Source: Microthrixaceae bacterium (lineage in GTDB: Bacteria > Actinomycetota > Acidimicrobiia > Acidimicrobiales > Microtrichaceae). From it: DNA of 64,000 nucleotides. The stretch is from assembly GCA_027493675.1 (NCBI GenBank), contig JAOSKI010000045.1, positions 1 to 64,000 on the forward strand, in the 5' to 3' direction. The position numbers were made by a program, and so were the translations under genes. The notes under the pieces were generated by a model. The model searched no databases, was not told where the DNA came from, and saw only the letters and a program-made list of their open reading frames with translations. This document shows, piece after piece, positions 37,217 through 48,072 of the stretch. Positions within the stretch are counted from its first letter, which is position 1; each line of letters starts with the position of its first letter.

Positions 37217-39261
37217 TAGCGGTTGCGGGTCTCCCTGATCACCGAACGGGCAATGCCGCCACCGGGGTTCAGGTGAGGTGGAAGCGGGGGAGGTGCGGGA
37301 AGCACCCCGGGGTTCTGGCTTCCCGGCATGCGCCCGTGGACGGGCACGGCGGCGGTTCCCTGGCCGGGAGGTGACGGAGCAGGCACGTCCGGCTCGGTCC
37401 CGTTGGCGACCCTTATCAGGCGCGACACCTCGGCGCCCGAGACGGTCTCGTGCTCCAGCAGCGCCTGCGCGATCAGATCCAGCGCGTGTCGGTTGGCCTC
37501 GAGCAGCTCACGGCAGCTCAGCTCGGCCTCCCTCAACATCCGGTCCACCTCGTCGTCGATGACCTTCGAGGTCTCCTCGGAGTACTCCCGGGCGTGGCCG
37601 AAGTCCTCACCCAGGAACACCGGAGCGGAGGTGCCGTAGGCCCTCGGACCGATCTTCTCGCTCATCCCGAACTCGGTGACCATCTTGCGGGCACGTTCAG
37701 TGGAGACCTGCAGGTCGTTGGCAGCGCCGGTGGAGCGTTGACCGAAGACGATGTCCTCCGCGACCCTGCCGCCCATCGCGACCACGATCGACTCCTCGAG
37801 GTACTCCTGGCTGTAGGAGTGCTTGTCCTCCTCGGGGAGCTGCTGGGTGACCCCCAGGGCCATCCCCCTCGGCAGGATCGTGACCTTGTGCACGGGATCG
37901 GCGTTCGGCAGCAGGGCGGCGCACAGGGCGTGGCCGGCTTCGTGGAAGGCGGTCATCTCCTTCTCGTGGCCCGTCAGCATCATCGACTCGCGCTGCTGGC
38001 CCATCATCACCCGGTCGCGGGCCTCCTCGAAGTCGTGGGCCTCCACGACCTTCGCGCCACGCCTCACCGCGGTGAGCGCGGCCTCGTTGACGAGGTTGGC
38101 GAGGTCCGCGCCCGACATGCCGGGTGTCCCCCGGGCCACCACGTCGAGGTCCACCGCGGCGGAGAGCTTCTTGTGGCGAACGTGGACTGCGAGGATCGCC
38201 CTGCGGTCCTCGAGTTCGGGAAGCGGCACCACCACCTGGCGGTCGAAGCGACCCGGTCGCAGCAATGCCGGATCGAGGATGTCGGGCCGGTTCGTGGCAG
38301 CCATGATCACGATGCCCTCTGAAGCCTCGAAGCCGTCCATCTCCGAGAGCATCTGGTTGAGCGTCTGCTCTCGCTCGTCGTGGCCGCCGCCCAGGCCCGC
38401 GCCGCGCTTGCGACCCACCGAGTCGATCTCGTCGATGAAGATGATCGCCCGACCGTGCTTACGGGCTGATTCGAACAGGTCGCGCACCCGGCTGGCGCCG
38501 ACCCCCACGAACATCTCCATGAAGTCCGATCCCGTCACCGACAGGAACGGCACTCCGGCCTCGCCTGCCACAGCCCGTGCAATCAGCGTCTTGCCGGTGC
38601 CGGGCGGCCCCACCAGGAGCACGCCCTTGGGGATGCGGGCTCCGATCTCCAGGAAGCGGTCGGGTTCCCTGAGGAAGTCGACCACCTCCGCGATCTCCCG
38701 TTTGACCCCTTCGTAGCCCGCCACGTCGGCGAACAGCGTGGCGGGACGCTCCGTGGTGTAGGTCTTCGCCTTGGAGCGCCCGATCGACATGATCCCGCCC
38801 ATCTGGCCCTGGGCCCGGCGGTTCATCCACACGAAGAAGCCGATTATCAGAAGGAACGGCAACAGAAGCGGGATCATCGTCGCGAAGAAGTTGGGCGTAG
38901 GGTACTCGTAGTTGACCTCCACGTCCTTGTCGCGCATGAGCGTGTCGACCTCGGCGGGTGCCTCGAGCGGGCCCGTGGTGGTGAACTCCTGACCATCGGC
39001 CAGGGTCCCGTTGATGGTGCCGTCCGCGGTGTTCCAGGTGACCTCTTTGACATCGCCGGCCTCCACCTTGGAGACGAACTTCGAGTACGACTGCTCGGTG
39101 GCCGAGCGGTCCTGGCTGTAGAGCGCACTGATCATCACCAGCGCGACGACGGCGAGCAGCACCGGGATCAGCCAGGGAGGCATGCCACCGCGCGTGCTGC
39201 CTCCGGCTCCGCCTGGCTTCGGGGAACCATCGTTGTCGGAGCCTCTGTGGTCCTGGGACAT
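37216..39261 (-). CDS. ftsH: ATP-dependent zinc metalloprotease FtsH
   Basis: Intact 681-aa [54 protein letters not shown]. Confidence 0.97.
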   Translation of the reverse strand: MSQDHRGSDNDGSPKPGGAGGSTRGGMPPWLIPVLLAVVALVMISALYSQDRSATEQSYSKFVSKVEAGDVKEVTWNTADGTINGTLADGQEFTTTGPLEAPAEVDTLMRDKDVEVNYEYPTPNFFATMIPLLLPFLLIIGFFVWMNRRAQGQMGGIMSIGRSKAKTYTTERPATLFADVAGYEGVKREIAEVVDFLREPDRFLEIGARIPKGVLLVGPPGTGKTLIARAVAGEAGVPFLSVTGSDFMEMFVGVGASRVRDLFESARKHGRAIIFIDEIDSVGRKRGAGLGGGHDEREQTLNQMLSEMDGFEASEGIVIMAATNRPDILDPALLRPGRFDRQVVVPLPELEDRRAILAVHVRHKKLSAAVDLDVVARGTPGMSGADLANLVNEAALTAVRRGAKVVEAHDFEEARDRVMMGQQRESMMLTGHEKEMTAFHEAGHALCAALLPNADPVHKVTILPRGMALGVTQQLPEEDKHSYSQEYLEESIVVAMGGRVAEDIVFGQRSTGAANDLQVSTERARKMVTEFGMSEKIGPRAYGTSAPVFLGEDFGHAREYSEETSKVIDDEVDRMLREAELSCRELLEANRHALDLIAQALLEHETVSGAEVSRLIRVANGTEPDVPAPSPPGQGTAAVPVHGRMPGSQNPGVLPAPPPLPPHLNPGGGIARSVIRETRNR

Positions 39262-39343
39262 CGTTACAGCCTACGCGTACGGAGTGACAATGGGGACTCG
39301 CGGGTCCCCCAACGAGCGCTTCGGCACAACTAGCTTCTCGCTC

Positions 39344-39652
39344 GTGAGTAGAAGCTGTGCACGTCCAGGATGCTCCCAGGCGGCGGTGGCCACCCTCTCC
39401 TACGCCTATTCGGAGAGCGCCGTGTGGCTCGAGGAGTTGGCGGTCGAGGCCCACCCGATGACCCACGATCTGTGCCTGTTGCACTCCGACGCGGTGAAGG
39501 TGCCGCGGGGTTGGGACCTGAACGACGTGCGCAACCGGCCTGCCGGCGGAGGCAGCGCCGACCTGCCTCTGGGAGCCTCCACCGCAGGGTCGCAACCGGT
39601 GCACTCGGATCGCGACTCGAATGGTGCCGCGCTGCGGCTGGTGGGAGCCTGA
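39344..39652 (+). CDS. DUF3499 family protein
   Basis: GTG start; SRSCARPGCSQAAVATLSYAYSESAVWLEEL; HDLCLLHSDAVKVPRGW. Confidence 0.75.
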   Translation: MSRSCARPGCSQAAVATLSYAYSESAVWLEELAVEAHPMTHDLCLLHSDAVKVPRGWDLNDVRNRPAGGGSADLPLGASTAGSQPVHSDRDSNGAALRLVGA

Positions 39653-39689
39653 GGGGGTGCTGACCCCTTCCAGCGGCCCGCCTCCGAGC

Positions 39690-40425
39690 ATCCCCCCGAG
39701 CCGTTCCGGGTACCACCGGTCCGCGTGACCTTCCGAGCTGGGGACTGGGTGACGCGGCGGTCGGGGTAGTCGTAGCCCAGTTCCTGTCGATCATCGCGAT
39801 CGGCGTCGTGTACTCCTTCACCGGGTGGTCGTCGCCCGAGGACGTTCCCATCTGGGCCACCGGGTTGCTTCAGGTGCCCTTGTGGATCGGCTTCGCCGGA
39901 GCCGTCTGGTTGGCGGCGCAGCGCAAGGGCAACGGGCTCGTAGCGGACTTCGGGTTGTCGTCGCGACCCCTGGATGCTCCGGTCGGCCTGGTCGTCGGCA
40001 TCGCCTGCCAGATGCTGGTGCTGCCGTTGCTGTACTGGCCGGTGCTCCAGGTGCTGGGACGATCGAGCGACGAGCTCTCCGAGCCGGCGAAGCGACTCGC
40101 CGGCAAGGCGGAGGGCACCGTCGGCTGGCTCGTGCTCGCCGTGATCGTCGTCGTTGCTGCGCCGCTGGTGGAGGAGCTCTTCTACCGCGGTCTGCTGCTG
40201 AGGGCCATGACGAAACGGGGTTGGTCGCCATGGCTGGCGGTTCCGGCGTCCGCCGCGGTGTTCGCGGCGATGCACTTCCAACCGTTGCAGTTCGTCGGGC
40301 TCTTCGCGTTCGGTCTGGTGCTGGGCGCGCTCGCGCAGCTCTACGGTCGGCTCGGTCCGGCGATCTGGGCACACGTGGGCTTCAACGCGACGACGGTCGT
40401 GGCGCTGTACATGGGCGCCCCTTGA
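39690..40425 (+). CDS. CPBP family intramembrane metalloprotease
   Basis: APLVEELFYRGLLLRAM; AVFAAMHFQPLQFVGLFAFGLVLGAL. Confidence 0.8.
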
Positions 40426-40574
40426 GGCCTACGTCCGGGGACGGATCGCCGACCCGGATCACGGGACTCGTCGGGATCGCTCATCTCGGGGTGAGCGGTG
40501 CCGACGGGTCTGGTGCGGCCCGCCGATGCGGGTGGCTTCCCGGAACCCCCGGGAACATGTGTCGGAGGTACCCG

Positions 40575-40769
40575 ATGGATTGCCCGAATTGTGGCGACGA
40601 GGTGGTCGAGATCGGCCTCACCGTGGATGGTCATCGCCTGGTGATGCTGTCGTGCTCGAACTGCGACCTGCGCAGTTGGCACCGTGACGGCGAGATGGTG
40701 CACCTCGACGGCGTGCTGACCGATCTCACCGCCACACGCACGCGGTACAGGCGTTCCCTGGCGAACTGA
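40575..40769 (+). CDS. Small zinc-ribbon-like protein
   Basis: MDCPNCGDEVVEIGLTVDGHRLVMLSCSNCDLRSWHRDGEMVHLDGV (two CxxC). Confidence 0.6.
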   Translation: MDCPNCGDEVVEIGLTVDGHRLVMLSCSNCDLRSWHRDGEMVHLDGVLTDLTATRTRYRRSLAN

Positions 40770-40842
40770 CCGAGCCCGTGAGTTGATCGACGCCGGCGCA
40801 CGGGTGTCACGTACCGTGGTGTTCGGTCAGCACACCTGGGAC

Positions 40843-43800
40843 ATGCCACGATTGTCCGTCGTGGACCTCGATGACCCCGACGACGTGGGTGTTCCTGCTG
40901 GAGCTGATCAGCAGCCCGCTGCCGCGCAACAGGTCGCCGTCGAGGTGGATGGGCCGGCCGATCGTCGTGCCGATGGCGATCAGCAGCCCGCTGCCGCGCA
41001 ACAGCGGTCCGTCGAGGATCCCGAACACCCCGCCGACGAATGGCTGAACTGGGCCGGGCTGATGATCGCCGTGATCTGTGGGATCGCGGTGTTCGCATCA
41101 CTCGGCCCGGATCTGATCGTGTTGGACACGACACCCACCGGTGGTGACATGGGTGCACACGTCTGGGGGCCCGCCTACCTGCGCGACGTGCTCCTGCCGA
41201 ACCTGCGGGTGACCGGATGGACCCCCGACTGGTATGCGGGCTTCCCCGCCTACACCTTCTACATGGTCGTGCCGTCGTTGATAATCGTCTGGCTCGACGT
41301 CGGCCTGCCATGGTGGTTGGGGGTGCCTCTGGCGGTGGCGATCCTCTTGGGCGCCTGGGCGCTCACCCGGCGGGTGCGGGCCCGTCCCACGTCGCCGAAG
41401 TGGGTGCCGAACCGCCTGGCAGTGACGGCGACCTGGTCGGTCGCGGTGTTCCTCGCAGTGCTCGTCGTGAACGTCCCCTACAACGTCGCGTTCAAGTTGG
41501 TGGCGGTGTCCGGGCTGGTGACCCTTCCGCCGGCGGCATACGCATTGGGGCGGGCGGCACGCCTCGCCTTCCCGATCCCGCCGCTGCTGGCGATCGGCGC
41601 CACGTTCTTCCTCTACGAGAACGGCTTTCGATCCTGGGCGGCAACATCCTGTCCACGATGGCCGGGGAGTTCGCCTTCTCGATCTCGCTCAGCTTCGCGG
41701 TGCTCTACCTGGCGGTGCTGCTCCGTGGAAGCGAGACCGGCCGCCACCGGGCGCTCGGAGCGGTGCTGTTCGGTCTCACGATCCTGTGCCATCTGATCCC
41801 GGCGATCTTCGCAGCGGTGGCGACGGTGGTGATCGTGCTGGTGCGCAGGGAGGACCGCACGCCCTGGTGGGACGGCACGATCCCGGGCCGCTGCGTCGGA
41901 GCAGGCCTGGTCGTGCTCACCCTGGTGGTGCTGGTCCTCGCTCCCGGCGGCTTCCCGGTCGTGGCGACGCTGGTGGCACTCGCGATGCTGGTGGGCTTCG
42001 ACGGGCGTGCCCTGCGGTGGGCGGCGGTCTCGGCGCCGGTGGGCTTCCTCATAGCGGGGTTCTGGTTCGTGCCGTTCTACCTGAACAGCGCGTTCCTCAA
42101 CGACATGGGTTGGGAGAAGTACACCAACTACGCCCAGTACCTGTGGCCCCAGCCCGATCAGTTCGACATGGCGAACCGCAACCTGTGGTTCGCTCTGGCG
42201 GGTGTGGGGATGGTCCTGTCGCTGGTGCACCGGGTCCGACTCGGGTGGTTCCTGACCCTCACGCTGGTCGCCTTCGGATGGCTGTTCGTGTTCCTGCCCC
42301 AGTACCGGCTCTGGAACGCCCGCCTGTTGCCCTTCTACTACCTGGCGCTGTACCTGCTCGCCTCGCTAGGCGTCGCACTGGTCATCCGTTCCCTGGCGAT
42401 CCTGGCGGGAAGGCTCACCGGCGCCAGCGACGAACCGTGGCCGGTGGACGTGGCGGGGGTCCTGGCGGTGGCCGTGGTGGCACTCGTGTACCTGATGGGG
42501 TCCCTGCAGGTGCTTCCGGGCGGGACTCAGGGTCAGCGGACGCTTCCCGACGGCGAGGTCGCGCCAACCTACGAGTGGGGACCGCTGAGCTTCCAGGACC
42601 TCAACAACGCAGCGAACTGGGCCCGGTACAACTTCGCCGGCCTCGAGGATCCGGCGAAGGCCTACGCCGAGTTCTCCGCGATGGTCGACATGATGACCGA
42701 GGTGGGTGAGCAGAACGGCTGTGGCCGTGCCATGTGGGAGTACGAGTCCGGGCTGAGCCGCTTCGGCACCCCGATGGCGCCCATGTTGCTGCCGTATTTC
42801 ACCGACCGCTGCATCGGCTCGATGGAAGGTCTGTACTTCGAAGCCTCCTCCACGACGCCGTTCCACTTCATCAACCAGTCCGAGTTGTCGCCGGCGCCGT
42901 CGCGCCCCCAACGTGAGCTGCCCTATCCGCCGTTCGACATGAACGCAGGAGTTCGTCACCTGCAGCTCATGGGTGTGCGCTACTACCTTGCGTCCACCGA
43001 CACCGCGGTCGATGTGGCGCGCCTCCACCCCGACCTGACCGAGATCGCCTCCACCGAGGAGTTCACCCTCGCCGACGGGTCCGTGCGCCAGTGGGTCGTG
43101 TTCGAGGTGGCCGACGCGCCGCTGGTGGAGTCACTCGAGTACCTCCCCGTGGTGCTCACCCCCGACCGACGACCACATCGACGGGTGGGTGTACGACGAG
43201 GAGCGGCCGGAGCCGACCGAGACCGACCCGACGCCCCGCAAGACTCCGGGACCGGCGATGGACTGGTATCTGGATCCCACCCGCTGGGAGGTGCCGCTGG
43301 CCACATCCGGCCCCGCTGACTGGCCCCGGATCGAGCGCGGCGACGGATCACCTCTGACCGACATCCCACACGAGCCGGTGGATCCCGTGGAGGTCACCGA
43401 CGTGTCCCAGACCGACGATTCGATCTCGTTCGAGGTGTCCGAACCCGGCACCCCGGTGCTGGTGAAGACCTCCTACTTCCCCAACTGGAACGCGAGTGGC
43501 GCCGACGGCCCCTACCGGGTCAGCCCCAACTTCATGGTCGTGGTGCCCACGCAGACCGAGGTCACCCTCACCTACGGCCGCAGCGCCGTGGAGTGGTTGG
43601 GTTGGCTGATGACGCTCGCCGGGCTTGCCATCGCGACCTGGCTTGCTCGCCGGGACAGCGAAGCGGTGCCCGCAGTTGGCTCCGGTGTGGTGGTGTCCGA
43701 GCCGGGCACTGGTGTGGTGGTGTCCGAGTCGGGCACTGGTGTGGTGGTGTCCGAGTCGGGCACTGGTGTGGTGGTGTCCGAGTCGGGCACTGGTGTGGTG

Positions 43801-43884
43801 GTGTCCGAGTCGGGCATTGGTGTGGTGGTGTCCGAGTCGGACACTGGTGGGACGGTGGCGGAAACCGAACACGGCGACGGGTGA
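40843..43884 (+). CDS. Large multi-TM membrane protein (6-pyruvoyl-tetrahydropterin synthase-related / GT-C-like), frameshifts near 41630 and 43165
   Basis: PTGGDMGAHVWGPAYLRDVLLPNLRVTGWTPDWYAGFPAYTFYMVVPSL; many TM helices; FPNWNASGADGPYRVSPNFMVVV; C-terminal GVVVSESGT repeats. Confidence 0.65.
40906..41004. repeat. 27-bp direct repeat (gatcagcagcccgctgccgcgcaacag), copies at 40906-40932 and 40978-41004
   Basis: Exact match, 72-bp offset; encodes DQQPAAAQQ twice. Confidence 0.95.
43684..43845. repeat. 27-bp minisatellite, 6 copies, encoding (GVVVSESGT)n
   Basis: ggtgtggtggtgtccgagtcgggcact with 1-2 substitutions in outer copies. Confidence 0.97.
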
Positions 43885-45113
43885 ACCTGCTGCGCCGGGT
43901 CCTGGTCATCGGGGTGCTCGCCACCCTGGTGGACGTGGTCGGCTTCGTGGTTCTGGTCGAGGCGTTCGGTTGGCGGGTCTGGGTGGCTGACGGCGTGGCG
44001 GTCGCCGCCGCCACGCTGGTGTCGTACTTCCTGCACACGGCCCGCACCTTCTCGCCGGGCGCGCCGTCGCGGCGGTGGTTCGAGAGCCACGGGCGCTACT
44101 GGGGAACAGCGCTGGCGGCGTTGCTCACCGACGTGGGTGTGATCGTGCTGCTCGATCTCGTCGTGCAACCGAACTGGTGGTTGCCGCTGCTGGCGCTCAA
44201 GTCGTGCTCGCTGGGGGTGGCCTTCCTGGTCCGTTCGCTCACCTACCGGGACCTGATGTTCCATGCCGTTCGCGACGCCCAATCGGTCCCTGCGTGCAGG
44301 CAGACCCCTGAGGGCGCGGTGAGGTTGTCGGTGGTGGTTCCGGCGTACCGGGAGGCCGACCGCATCGCGGCGGGCATCGGGCGGATCCGCGCGGATCTCG
44401 CCGCGGTGGCCGATGCCGGAGGGCTGGAGGTCGTGGTCGTCGACGACGGTTCGGGCGACGGCACCGCAGAGGCCGCTCGTGATGCCGGGGCGGATCAGGT
44501 GATCTCCTATGCCCCCAACCGTGGCAAGGGCGCGGCAGTGCGACAGGGGATGCTGGCGGCGAAGGGTCGCACCGTGGCGTTCACCGACGCCGACCTCTCG
44601 TATTCCCCGGCGCAGATCACCCGCCTCCTCGAGGCTGTGGAGGCGGGTTGGGACGTCGTGGTCGGCAGTCGACGGCACACCGCCACGATGACCGTGGTCC
44701 GAGCCGGGCGCCTGCGGGAGCTCGGTGGGCGGGTGATCAACGTGTTCACCGGGGTGGTGCTGCTGGGTCGCTACCGCGACACCCAGTGCGGCCTGAAGGC
44801 CTTCCGTGGCGACGTGGCCCGGCTGGTGTTCGCCAACACGACCGTGGATGGCTTCGCGTTCGACGTGGAGGTGTTCCACCTGGTGGAGCGGTACCGGCTC
44901 ACCCTCACAGAGGTGCCGGTGGAGGTGGAGAACTCCCAGCGCTCGACGGTAAGCGTGGTGCGTGACGCCGCCCGGCTGATCGTGGACCTGGTGTCGATCC
45001 GCAACAACGACCGCACGGGCGTCTACGACGTGGCCGAACCGGCCCTGCCTCCATCCCGAGCCGGCGGCAGCCCCGGGGGACTCCGGCGGTGTCGGACCCC
45101 AAGGGTAGGGTGA
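43881..45113 (+). CDS. GtrA-domain + glycosyltransferase family 2 (DPM1-like) fusion
   Basis: LATLVDVVGFVVLVEAFGW...VSYFLHTARTFS (GtrA) followed by LSVVVPAYREADRIAAG; VVVDDGSGDGTAEAARDAGA; DADLSYSPAQI; DTQCGLKAFRGDVARLVF. Confidence 0.85.
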   Translation: MNLLRRVLVIGVLATLVDVVGFVVLVEAFGWRVWVADGVAVAAATLVSYFLHTARTFSPGAPSRRWFESHGRYWGTALAALLTDVGVIVLLDLVVQPNWWLPLLALKSCSLGVAFLVRSLTYRDLMFHAVRDAQSVPACRQTPEGAVRLSVVVPAYREADRIAAGIGRIRADLAAVADAGGLEVVVVDDGSGDGTAEAARDAGADQVISYAPNRGKGAAVRQGMLAAKGRTVAFTDADLSYSPAQITRLLEAVEAGWDVVVGSRRHTATMTVVRAGRLRELGGRVINVFTGVVLLGRYRDTQCGLKAFRGDVARLVFANTTVDGFAFDVEVFHLVERYRLTLTEVPVEVENSQRSTVSVVRDAARLIVDLVSIRNNDRTGVYDVAEPALPPSRAGGSPGGLRRCRTPRVG

Positions 45114-45119
45114 ACGCCC

Positions 45120-46502
45120 ATGTCCGAGCTCGACGACATCTTCAAGGCCTATGACGTGCGTGGCACCGTGCCCGACCAGTTGAACCCCCGCCTGGCGCGG
45201 GCGATCGGCACCGGATTCGCGGTGTTCTGCACCGAGGAGGCGGGCCGCTCGGGTGCATCGGTGCGACGTGTGATCGTGGGTCGTGACATGAGGCCATCCG
45301 GTGTCGAGCTGGTCGACGCGTTCACCGAGGGCGTAACAGCGCAGGGCATCGACGTGGTCGACATCGGCCTCGCGTCCACCGACATGTGCTACTTCGCCGC
45401 CGGTTCGCTGGATGCGCCCGCCGCCATGTTCACCGCGTCGCACAACCCGGCGGGGTACAACGGTGTCAAGTTCGCGCTGTCCGGTGCCCGCCCGGTCGGC
45501 GAGTCGACGGGGCTGGACCGCATCAAGGTGGTGGCCGAGGAGGAGCTCGGAGGTCGGCGGGAGGCTCCTGGGGTCGACGCGGGCGGCCGCAGCAGCCGCA
45601 GCGTGCTCTCGGAGTTCGTCGCCCACGTGCGGTCGTTCGTCGACGTGGGGAGCCTGGCACCCCTGAAGGTCGTCGCGGATACCGCCAACGGCATGGGCGG
45701 CCTGGTGGTACCCGCGGTGTTCGAGGGCCTGCCGATGGACCTGGAGGTGCTCTACGGCGAGCTCGACGGCACGTTCCCCAACCATCCCGCCGATCCCATC
45801 CAGCCCGAGAACACCGCCGACCTGCGTGAGCGGGTGGTGTCGGTTGGGGCCGACATCGGCCTCGCGTTCGACGGCGACGCAGACCGGGTGTTCCTGGTGG
45901 ACGAGACCGGTAGCGGCCTGTCCGGGTCGGTCACCACAGCGATCATCGCCGCGGGGATCCTCGATGCTCACCCCGGTGAGACGGTGATCCACAACCTGAT
46001 CTGCTCCAAGTCGGTGCCCGAGGTCGTGCGCGAGTACGGCGGGACCCCCGTGCGCACGAGGGTCGGCCACTCGTTCATCAAGGAGGTGATGGCCGACACG
46101 GGGGCGATATTCGGCGGCGAGCACTCGGCCCACTACTACTTCCGCGACAACTACCGGGCGGATTCGGGCCTGATCGCCGCCCTGGTGGTGATCGAGCAGA
46201 TGTCCAAGGCCGCCAAGTCGCTGTCGGAGCTGCGGGTGCCCTTCGAGCGCTACGCGGCATCCGGCGAGCTCAACACGCGGGTTGACGACCCGGCGGCGGT
46301 GATCGAGGCTGTGGCCGGCCACTACGGCGCCGAGGGCCTCGAGACGGATCGCCTCGACGGGCTCACCGTGGACGGTGGTGACTGGTGGTTCAACCTGCGG
46401 GCGTCCAACACCGAACCGTTGCTGCGACTCAACCTGGAGGCGCCGGATCCTGCCGCGTGCTCCGCCAGGGTCGCAGAGGTCCGCTCTGTCATGGCAGGCT
46501 GA
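45120..46502 (+). CDS. manB: Phosphomannomutase/phosphoglucomutase
   Basis: Intact ORF: DDIFKAYDVRGTVPDQL; FTASHNPAGYNGVKFALSGARPVG; LAFDGDADRVFLVDE; RASNTEPLLRLNLE. Confidence 0.93.
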   Translation: MSELDDIFKAYDVRGTVPDQLNPRLARAIGTGFAVFCTEEAGRSGASVRRVIVGRDMRPSGVELVDAFTEGVTAQGIDVVDIGLASTDMCYFAAGSLDAPAAMFTASHNPAGYNGVKFALSGARPVGESTGLDRIKVVAEEELGGRREAPGVDAGGRSSRSVLSEFVAHVRSFVDVGSLAPLKVVADTANGMGGLVVPAVFEGLPMDLEVLYGELDGTFPNHPADPIQPENTADLRERVVSVGADIGLAFDGDADRVFLVDETGSGLSGSVTTAIIAAGILDAHPGETVIHNLICSKSVPEVVREYGGTPVRTRVGHSFIKEVMADTGAIFGGEHSAHYYFRDNYRADSGLIAALVVIEQMSKAAKSLSELRVPFERYAASGELNTRVDDPAAVIEAVAGHYGAEGLETDRLDGLTVDGGDWWFNLRASNTEPLLRLNLEAPDPAACSARVAEVRSVMAG

Positions 46503-46780
46503 TGGCGATGAGCAAAGACAACGCACAATCCCCGACCGACGAACGCCTGGACCCGAGGCTGCTCGAGATCCTCGCCTGTCCCGAGGACAAGGGACCTCTG
46601 CTGTACTTCGCCGACGAGTCGGCGCTGTACAACCCGAGGCTCAAGCGCCGCTACCCGATCCGTGAGGGCATCCCTGTGATGTTGATCGACGAGGCGGTCA
46701 CGGTGGACGCCGCGGAGCACGACCGCTTGATGGCCAAGGCCGAGGCCGAGGGCATCGAAGCGAACTTCACCGCCGATTGA
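46502..46780 (+). CDS. Trm112 family protein
   Basis: LDPRLLEILACPEDKGPLLYFADESALYNPRLKRRYPIREGIPVMLIDEA. Confidence 0.9.
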   Translation: MAMSKDNAQSPTDERLDPRLLEILACPEDKGPLLYFADESALYNPRLKRRYPIREGIPVMLIDEAVTVDAAEHDRLMAKAEAEGIEANFTAD

Positions 46781-46820
46781 GCGCATGACCGCTCATCCGA
46801 CAAGTGATTCGCTCATCCGT

Positions 46821-46865
46821 GAGTAGTTCGCCCATGAGTAGTTCGCCCATGAGTAGTTCACCCAT
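46821..46865. repeat. 15-bp tandem repeat (gagtagttcgcccat) x3
   Basis: Direct reading; last copy has one substitution. Confidence 0.95.
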
Positions 46866-46876
46866 GAGGACCGACG

Positions 46877-47931
46877 ATGACTGCTGACCTGCACCAAGCG
46901 GATTCGCTCGGCATGTTCGGCGCTACCTTCGCCCTGGCCGAGCAGATGAGCGACGCCGCCGCGGTGGCGGCAGCGGTCGAGGGCCTCCCGTCGGGGGAGG
47001 GGATCACCTCGGTGGTGATCCTCGGCATGGGTGGCAGCGGCATCGGCGGGGATGTGGCGGTCGCGGTGGCGGCTCCGGGCGCCAGGGTGCCGATCGTGGT
47101 GTCCAAGCACTACGAGTCCCCGGCGTGGGTGGGCCCCGACACGCTCGTGCTCGCCAGCTCGTTCTCGGGCAACACCGAGGAGACAGTTGCCGCAGCGACC
47201 GCCGCGGCCGAAGCAGGTGCCCGGATGGTCGTCATGGCGTCGGGCGGAGAGCTGGAACGGCTCGCGCCGGCGTGGGGTGCGCCGTTGGTGCGATTCGATG
47301 CGTCGATCCCGATGCCGCGCGCCGGCATCGGAGCGGTGTCCGTGTCACCGCTGGTGATCCTCGAACGTCTCGGCCTCATCGACGGAGTGGGCGCCCAGAT
47401 CGCCGCTGCGGTCGATCAGGTCCGTCGCCGCAGCGAGGAGCTTGCCGGTGAGGGCAATCCGGCGGCCCGCCTTGCCAGGAGGATCGGGCGGACCATGCCG
47501 TTGATCTACGGCGGGGGAGTGCTGGGCGAGGTGGCGGCGTGGCGTTGGAAGGGCCAGTTCAACGAGAACCCCAAGGTCCCCGCGTTCTGCAACCGGGTGC
47601 CCGAGCTCACCCATAACGAGGTGGCCGGATGGGCCGTGAACGGTGACGTGACCCGTCAGGTGCTGACGATGCTCATGTTGCGCCACGACTTCGAGCACCC
47701 GCAGGTCGCCCGTCGCTTCGAGTTGATCGCCGAGGCCTGCGACGAGGTGGTGGCCGACGTGCTGACGGTGCAGGCGCAGGGCGACGGACCCCTCGCGCAG
47801 TTCATGGACCTCGCCCTGGTGGGTGACGTGACCACGCTGCACCTGGCGCTGGACCTGGGCGTGGATCCCGGTCCCGTCCCGGTCCTCGACGACATCAAGG
47901 CCCGACTCGCCTCCCCCCCCCCCCGAGCTGA
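46877..47931 (+). CDS. SIS-domain bifunctional phosphoglucose/phosphomannose isomerase-like protein
   Basis: VVILGMGGSGIGGDVAVAV; LASSFSGNTEETVAAATAA; ENPKVPAFCNRVPELTHNEVAGW. 3' end depends on a C12 homopolymer. Confidence 0.85.
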
Positions 47932-48017
47932 CCGTCACGCCGCGCTCACGCCGCCCTCACCCCACCCCCCCCACCCCGCCCCCACCCCGGCCCCACCCCG
48001 GTCCCGGCCTCACCATC

Positions 48018-48068
48018 CGTTCTGTGGGGTGTGCGTGGCGCTGTGCGCCACGCACACCCCACAGAACG
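48018..48068. terminator. 24-bp perfect inverted repeat, 3-nt loop, between SIS isomerase and ahcY
   Basis: cgttctgtggggtgtgcgtggcgc-tgt-gcgccacgcacaccccacagaacg. Confidence 0.75.
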
Positions 48069-48072
48069 TCGG

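Noticed and set aside
40807-41028. Minus-strand DGPLLRGSGLLI... repeat as a possible hexapeptide/pentapeptide-repeat protein
   Set aside because: It is the antisense reading of the 72-bp repeat inside the membrane protein N-terminus.
43572-43884. 27-bp repeat array as a possible CRISPR
   Set aside because: Units are directly contiguous without unique spacers and are translated in frame; it is a coding minisatellite.
43572-46526. 984-aa minus-strand ORF
   Set aside because: Antisense to well-supported GtrA-DPM and manB genes; High-GC shadow ORF with no recognisable domain.
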